Shown here: in pieces, positions 14,945 to 19,166 of the stretch
Layout of the letters: every line of letters begins with the position of its first letter
Position numbering within the stretch: the stretch's first letter is position 1
Assembly (NCBI GenBank): GCA_019119285.1
Contig: DWXJ01000006.1
Coordinates: 1-19,166 of the forward strand
Length of the DNA: 19,166 nt
DNA from: Merdimonas faecigallinarum
GTDB taxonomy: Bacteria > Bacillota > Clostridia > Lachnospirales > Lachnospiraceae
Direction: 5' to 3'
Program-made: the position numbers and the translations under genes
The notes under the pieces: generated by a model
Database searches by the model: none
Seen by the model: only the letters and a program-made list of their open reading frames with translations
What the model was told of the DNA's origin: nothing

Positions 14945-15319
14945 ATGTTGATAGAAGTTGATTTTAACAGTGATGAAGCGCTTTACATCCAGCTGCAGAA
15001 CCAGATCATCCTGGGGATCGCCATGGATCTGATCAAGGAAGGGGACGCTCTGCCCTCTGTGCGGCAGATGGCTGACCTGGTGGGCATCAATATGCATACG
15101 GTGAACAAGGCGTATACAATACTGAAGCAGGAAGGATTTATCCGGCTAGACCGTAGAAAGGGAGCGGTGATCGCACTGGATATAGACAAGGCCCAGACGC
15201 TTCTTAAGATGCGGGAAAATCTTCGGATCCTGCTTGCCAGAGGCTGTTGTAAGAATGTCTCACGGGAAGAGGTACACGCTCTGGTGGATGATATATTTGA
15301 CGAGTATGGAAAGGAATAA
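14945..15319 (+). CDS. GntR family regulator, YtrA type (124 aa)
   Basis: Short GntR-family repressor: a winged helix-turn-helix at residues about 10-75 (with ALPSVRQMADLVGINMHTVNKAY as landmarks, split as PSVRQMA and HTVNKAY) and only a 45-residue helical tail, the layout of the YtrA subfamily. ATG at 14945 follows AGGTGAAGG; an ATG at 14885 lies before the operator and predicted transcription start and is rejected. These regulators usually control an adjacent ABC transporter, but the next gene, 8 nt away, is clpC. The palindrome over its promoter suggests autoregulation and co-regulation of clpC. The effector is unknown; the tail has no sugar-binding domain. Confidence 0.92.
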   Translation: MLIEVDFNSDEALYIQLQNQIILGIAMDLIKEGDALPSVRQMADLVGINMHTVNKAYTILKQEGFIRLDRRKGAVIALDIDKAQTLLKMRENLRILLARGCCKNVSREEVHALVDDIFDEYGKE

Positions 15320-15327
15320 CAGACAGC

Positions 15328-17772
15328 ATGAATTATACAAGGCAGGCAAATGAAGTATTAAAAAAAGCAGAAAAAACGGCCAGAGATATGAATCATCCTT
15401 ATATCGGGACGGAGCATCTTCTGATCGGTTTAAGAGAGGTCTACACCGGGGTGGCCGGACAGATCCTGGACGCCAACCGGGTGGACGAAGAACGGATCCT
15501 TACGGTAATGGAAGAACTGGTCTCTCCGGTGGGGGATACGGCGGCTGTCCGCAACCCCGGGATCAGCCCGAGGCTTGCATATATCCTGGAGGACAGCGAG
15601 GCGGAAGCAAAGCGCTTCCGCTGCGATGAGATCGGGACAGAGCATCTTCTTCTGGCGCTTCTTCGGGATGTGGACTGCGTAGCCTGCAGGATCCTTCTGA
15701 CCCTGAATATCAATATTCAGAAGGTGTATCAGGAGATCCTGGAGGTTCTGGGCGCGGATCCGCGGGAATATCAGGAAGAGCTGTCACAGGAAGCCGGCGG
15801 CGCAAAAGGCGCGATGCTGGAACAGTTCGGGACGGATCTGACGGCTCAGGCGGCGGAAGGAAAGCTGGATCCGGTGATCGGAAGGAAAGAAGAGATCAGC
15901 CGGCTGATGCAGGTTCTGAGCCGCAGGACCAAGAATAACCCCTGCCTGGTGGGAGAGCCGGGCGTGGGAAAGACGGCCGTGATCGAAGGACTGGCCCAGC
16001 AGATTGCTTCCGGCATGGTGCCGGACGACATGAAGGAGAAACGGATCCTGACCATGGATCTGGCGGCAATGATCGCCGGGTCCAAATACAGAGGTGAATT
16101 TGAAGAGCGGATGAAGCGGCTGATCCAGGAGGTAAAAGCAGCAGGAAATGTGATCCTGTTTCTGGATGAAGTGCATACCATCATCGGCGCCGGCGGGGCA
16201 GAGGGGGCTATGGATGCGTCCAATATCCTGAAGCCGTCCCTGGCAAGAGGCGAACTTCAGCTGATCGGAGCCACTACCATTGGTGAATACCGCAAATACA
16301 TTGAAAAAGACGCGGCTCTGGAACGGAGATTTCAGCCGATCACGGTGGAAGAGCCTACAGAAGATCAGTGCCTGGAGATCCTGGAAGGGCTTGCCTCCCG
16401 CTATGAAGCGCACCATCATGTGGAGATAGAAAAGGACGCTCTGAAAGCAGCAGTCAAATTATCGGCCCGCTATGTCAGCGACCGGTTCCTGCCGGATAAA
16501 GCCATTGACGTGCTGGATGAAGCCTGCTCCAGAGTGAACCTGCGGGGATTTCAGGTGCCGGAGCAGATCTTTGATCTGGAAAAGGCGGCTCAGGAACTGT
16601 CGTCTCAGTTGGAAGAAGCCCTGGTAAGAGGCGACATTGCCGAAGCATCTCTTGTCCGGAAAGAAAGGGAAGAGGCGCTGAAAAAGCTTGGCAGACAAAA
16701 AGACAGATTCCAGAAGAAAAACAGCGAAAAGCAGTTGTTTGTAACGGAAGAGGATATTGCGGAGGTTGTATCCCAGTGGACAAAGATCCCGGTAAAAAAA
16801 CTGGCAGAATCAGAAAGCGCAAGACTGAACCGTCTGGAGCAGACGCTTCACAAACGGGTAGTCGGCCAGGAGGAAGCGGTATCCGCTGTGGCCCGTTCCA
16901 TCAAGCGGGGCAGAGTCGGGTTAAAAGACCCGAAGCGGCCTATTGGATCCTTCCTGTTTCTTGGGCCTACCGGAGTGGGAAAAACAGAACTTTCCAAAGC
17001 GCTTGCAGAGGCTTTGTTTGGAACAGAAGATTCGCTGATCCGGGTGGACATGTCCGAGTATATGGAAAAACACAGTGTGTCCAAAATGATCGGATCACCT
17101 CCGGGATATGTAGGCCATGAGGAAGGCGGCCAGCTCAGCGAGCAGGTGAGAAGGCATCCTTATTCAGTGATCCTGTTTGATGAGATCGAGAAAGCCCATC
17201 CTGACGTGTTCAATATTCTGCTGCAGGTACTGGATGACGGGCATATCACAGATTCCCAGGGCAGAAAAGTGAATTTCTGCAATACGGTTATCATCATGAC
17301 TTCAAACGCAGGCGCGCAGTCGATCATTGATCCGAAAAAGCTGGGATTTAACGCAAAAGAAGACGCAGCCGGGGATTATAAGCGGATGAAGAGCAATGTG
17401 ATGAATGAAGTGAAGCTGATCTTCCGTCCGGAATTCCTAAACCGGATCGATGAGATTTTGGTCTTCCATCCGCTGAATCAGGAAGAAATGAAGAAGATCG
17501 TCGGCATGCTGTGCCGGGATCTGATCAGGCGCGCAAAAGAGCAGCTGGATATCCGTCTTACGATCAGGGATTCTGTGAAGAAGCATATTGTGGAGACAGG
17601 CACAGATCAAAAATACGGCGCCCGTCCGTTGCGCCGCGCCGTGCAGAATCAGCTGGAGGATAAGCTGGCAGAAGCGGTGCTGGAAGGCCAGATCGAAAGA
17701 GGCATGGAAGTAGTGGCAGGCATGTCTAAAAAAGAAATAAAATTTATGCCAAAGACTACAAAAGAATCCTGA
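15328..17772 (+). CDS. clpC: ATP-dependent Clp protease ATP-binding subunit ClpC
   Basis: Hexameric AAA+ unfoldase that feeds proteins to ClpP. The 814 residues show the full order: double Clp-N repeat (about 1-145), AAA module 1 with Walker A GEPGVGKT (209-216) and Walker B VILFLDEV (275-282), a short middle coiled-coil (about 410-465, the length typical of ClpC and much shorter than in ClpB), AAA module 2 with Walker A GPTGVGKT (546-553) and Walker B VILFDEIE (614-621), and an LGF tripeptide at 672-674 in the position of the ClpP-docking loop. It follows gntR by 8 nt. No ctsR, mcsA or mcsB is adjacent and no CtsR heptad repeat is seen upstream, unlike the Bacillus arrangement. Confidence 0.94.
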   Translation: MNYTRQANEVLKKAEKTARDMNHPYIGTEHLLIGLREVYTGVAGQILDANRVDEERILTVMEELVSPVGDTAAVRNPGISPRLAYILEDSEAEAKRFRCDEIGTEHLLLALLRDVDCVACRILLTLNINIQKVYQEILEVLGADPREYQEELSQEAGGAKGAMLEQFGTDLTAQAAEGKLDPVIGRKEEISRLMQVLSRRTKNNPCLVGEPGVGKTAVIEGLAQQIASGMVPDDMKEKRILTMDLAAMIAGSKYRGEFEERMKRLIQEVKAAGNVILFLDEVHTIIGAGGAEGAMDASNILKPSLARGELQLIGATTIGEYRKYIEKDAALERRFQPITVEEPTEDQCLEILEGLASRYEAHHHVEIEKDALKAAVKLSARYVSDRFLPDKAIDVLDEACSRVNLRGFQVPEQIFDLEKAAQELSSQLEEALVRGDIAEASLVRKEREEALKKLGRQKDRFQKKNSEKQLFVTEEDIAEVVSQWTKIPVKKLAESESARLNRLEQTLHKRVVGQEEAVSAVARSIKRGRVGLKDPKRPIGSFLFLGPTGVGKTELSKALAEALFGTEDSLIRVDMSEYMEKHSVSKMIGSPPGYVGHEEGGQLSEQVRRHPYSVILFDEIEKAHPDVFNILLQVLDDGHITDSQGRKVNFCNTVIIMTSNAGAQSIIDPKKLGFNAKEDAAGDYKRMKSNVMNEVKLIFRPEFLNRIDEILVFHPLNQEEMKKIVGMLCRDLIRRAKEQLDIRLTIRDSVKKHIVETGTDQKYGARPLRRAVQNQLEDKLAEAVLEGQIERGMEVVAGMSKKEIKFMPKTTKES

Positions 17773-17779
17773 TATAAGA

Positions 17780-17785
17780 TATAAT
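17780..17785 (+). promoter_or_regulatory. Candidate -10 box before the 137-aa gene
   Basis: A perfect TATAAT lies between clpC and the next gene, placing a start near 17792, about 31 nt before the ATG. The -35 position holds TACAAA, a poor match. It may allow some transcription independent of gntR-clpC; there is no terminator after clpC, so readthrough is also expected. Confidence 0.3.
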
Positions 17786-17822
17786 GAGGATACAAATGAA
17801 GAACCCAAGGGAGGATAAAATA

Positions 17823-18236
17823 ATGGCAGCAGTGAAAGAACTTTTGAGAGCAGAAGCAGACGGTACGCTCAGCTTTGGAGATTACACACTGGAGAGCAAG
17901 ACAAAACTGGAAGGCTTCGAGCATCAGGGGGACATTTACAAGGTTAAGACATTTGCAGAGATTACAAAATTAGAGCGGAACGGCATGTTTGTATATGAAT
18001 CCGTGCCGGGAACAGCGGTTGAGAATTTCCGTGCATCTGAGGAAGAGGTGTCTTTCGAAGTGTCCGGTCCGAAGGATGCGCAGTTTACATTAGAGATGGA
18101 AGCAGATACCCCGTATGAGGTATATATGGATGGCAAGAGCGCCGGTGAGATGACAACGAATCTGAGCGGCAAACTGAGCGTCAGTGTAGAACTGGGGGCT
18201 GATACGCCGGTACCCGTGAAGATCGTGAAGAAATAA
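17823..18236 (+). CDS. Conserved-looking protein of unknown function (137 aa)
   Basis: Acidic soluble protein with a basic last four residues (IVKK); no signal peptide or membrane segment. Residues 12-65 form a compact block (GTLSFGDYTL, a Lys-x-Lys-Thr-Phe-x-Glu-Ile-Thr-Lys-Leu segment, then NGMFVYESVPGTAVENF), and residues 75-135 are an alternating beta-type region (SFEVSGPKDAQFTLEMEAD, YEVYMDGKSAGEM, KLSVSVELG) suggesting an immunoglobulin-like or beta-sandwich half. I recall homologues in Lachnospiraceae labelled 'endosialidase', but nothing here supports glycosidase activity. The ATG at 17823 has GGGAGG 8 nt upstream; an in-frame ATG at 17784 falls inside the TATAAT box. It sits between clpC and an RpiR regulator, 23 nt before the latter's start. 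Confidence 0.8.
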   Translation: MAAVKELLRAEADGTLSFGDYTLESKTKLEGFEHQGDIYKVKTFAEITKLERNGMFVYESVPGTAVENFRASEEEVSFEVSGPKDAQFTLEMEADTPYEVYMDGKSAGEMTTNLSGKLSVSVELGADTPVPVKIVKK

Positions 18237-18259
18237 TATTTGGCTTGGAGGGGTACCTG

Positions 18260-19108
18260 GTGAACGGACAGATTTTTTCTTTGATAAGAACAAGGTATAA
18301 TACTTTGTCGGATTCTCAGAAGGTGGTGGCTGATTATATACTGGAAAAGCCGGAACTGGTGATCGGTAACAGTTTGAGTGATACAGCGGCCGGCTGTAAG
18401 GTAAGCGAACCGACGGTTCTCCGGTTCCTGAGAAAGATTGATTTTACTTCTTATCAGCTTTTCAAGATCAATCTGGCGCAGGATCTGTCTGAAAATACAC
18501 CGGATGAAGTGTATGGAGAAGTAGAGTTTAAGGATTCTACGGAACAGATCATGGACAAGATCATTCAGTCGACGATCCATTCCATCCAGGACAGCCGCGA
18601 GATGCTGGACCCGAAAGAGATCGAACGTGTGGCGGACAAGATCATGGCTGCAAAGAAGGTGCTGATCATTGGAATGGGCGCTTCCGGCAGCGTTGCCACG
18701 GATTTATACCATAAGCTTTTAAAGCTTCGGGTGAATGCGGTATGCAGTAATGATGCCCATATGATCAATATCCTGTCGATCGATCTGGATCCGGATGATC
18801 TGATGATCGTAGTTTCTCATTCGGGAGAGAGTAGAGAGGTTCTGGACGCGGTGGCGCTGGCAAAGGATCAGAAGTGTCAGATCTGCGCGATCACCAGTTA
18901 TGAGAAGTCCACACTGGCCAATAAGGCGGATTATCTGTTATGCAGTTCTTCTCTGGAAACCAAGTTCCGTTCAGACGCTATGACATCCAGGATCATTCAG
19001 ATTGTGATCATTGATATCATATATGTCTGCATTATCGTGAAAAAAGGAGAAGGGATCCTTCCGCAGATTTATAAATCGCGGCTTGCAGTAGCAAAAAATA
19101 AGGTTTAA
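18260..19108 (+). CDS. RpiR/MurR family transcriptional regulator (282 aa)
   Basis: Second RpiR-type regulator. The N-terminal helix-turn-helix (about 1-75) has the recognition segment SDTAAGCKVSEPTVLRFLRKIDF, read as SDTAAG...TVLRFLRKI, and the C-terminal SIS domain (about 120-250) has canonical loops: IGMGASGSVA (137-146) and SHSGES (186-191), so a phosphosugar ligand is expected. The start is GTG at 18260, placed 6 nt after GGAGGGG; the TTG at 18245 overlaps that binding site. Complete at the right side, with a TAA at 19106. It follows the 137-aa gene closely and is probably co-transcribed. Its targets are unknown, perhaps genes beyond the right edge, as RpiR genes often precede amino-sugar operons. 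It differs from the first RpiR protein in keeping the standard SIS loops. Confidence 0.92.
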   Translation: MNGQIFSLIRTRYNTLSDSQKVVADYILEKPELVIGNSLSDTAAGCKVSEPTVLRFLRKIDFTSYQLFKINLAQDLSENTPDEVYGEVEFKDSTEQIMDKIIQSTIHSIQDSREMLDPKEIERVADKIMAAKKVLIIGMGASGSVATDLYHKLLKLRVNAVCSNDAHMINILSIDLDPDDLMIVVSHSGESREVLDAVALAKDQKCQICAITSYEKSTLANKADYLLCSSSLETKFRSDAMTSRIIQIVIIDIIYVCIIVKKGEGILPQIYKSRLAVAKNKV

Positions 19109-19149
19109 AGAATAATACATAAAGAACAAATTGTTAAGGATATAACAAT

Positions 19150-19166
19150 ATGACAAAAAACATATT
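19150..19166 (+). CDS. Possible start of a further gene, cut by the window edge
   Basis: An ATG at 19150 lies 9-10 nt after AAGGA and opens a frame (MTKNI...) that runs off the edge. Only five codons are visible, so neither existence nor product can be judged. It is 41 nt after the RpiR gene in the same direction. Confidence 0.3.

Noticed and set aside
1..19166. CRISPR arrays, tRNA genes, insertion sequences, prophage or toxin-antitoxin systems
   Set aside because: No regularly spaced direct repeats, cloverleaf sequences, transposase motifs or short paired toxin-antitoxin genes were seen. Small neighbouring genes here have membrane, GNAT or regulator features instead.

Overview
The window is a gene-dense stretch (mid-range GC by eye, strong AGGAGG-type ribosome binding sites, short spacers) typical of a low-GC Gram-positive anaerobe. 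The gene set suggests a gut Clostridia member of the Lachnospiraceae type: de novo purine and pyrimidine genes, VanZ-like protein, large M29-type aminopeptidase, GH36 alpha-galactosidase, alanine dehydrogenase, ClpC, and two RpiR regulators. The taxonomic call is inference from gene content and style. I saw no tRNA, rRNA, insertion sequence, prophage or CRISPR array.

Left part (1-6536, all + strand): two GNAT acetyltransferases, 1 nt apart; a 390-aa protein joining a beta-rich PH-like N-terminus, a hexapeptide Val-Glu-Pro-Pro linker and a degenerate GTPase-like domain; pyrE with its own good promoter; an unlisted 50-aa membrane peptide; a VanZ-like protein with a TTG start; a small three-helix membrane protein overlapping VanZ by 50 nt through a shared A-rich tract; and a 680-aa M29-type aminopeptidase.

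Middle part (6613-10113, + strand): purE-purM-purN-purD, a compact operon covering AIR synthesis (PurM), its carboxylation step (PurE), GAR formation (PurD) and GAR formylation (PurN). purK, purC, purF, purL and purH are not in the window. The operon ends at a bidirectional hairpin terminator facing a convergent gene.

Sugar block (10178-13411, - strand): an RpiR/SIS regulator, then a strong hairpin terminator, then a cytoplasmic GH36 alpha-galactosidase. The galactosidase promoter carries a 13-bp tandem repeat immediately downstream of its -10 box, a candidate operator.

Right part (13686-19166, + strand): alanine dehydrogenase (TTG start) behind an AT-rich leader with several inverted repeats; its terminator; a YtrA-type GntR repressor gene whose -35 box lies in that terminator and whose -10 box lies in a perfect 9+9 palindrome; clpC directly downstream of gntR; a conserved 137-aa protein of unknown function; a second RpiR/SIS regulator; and possibly the first codons of another gene at the right edge.

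Most of the window is ordinary metabolism. The points most worth following are the GntR-clpC unit with its palindromic operator, the PH-like/Pro-repeat/pseudo-GTPase protein, the vanZ overlap with its A-run, and the regulatory DNA in front of the galactosidase and ald.
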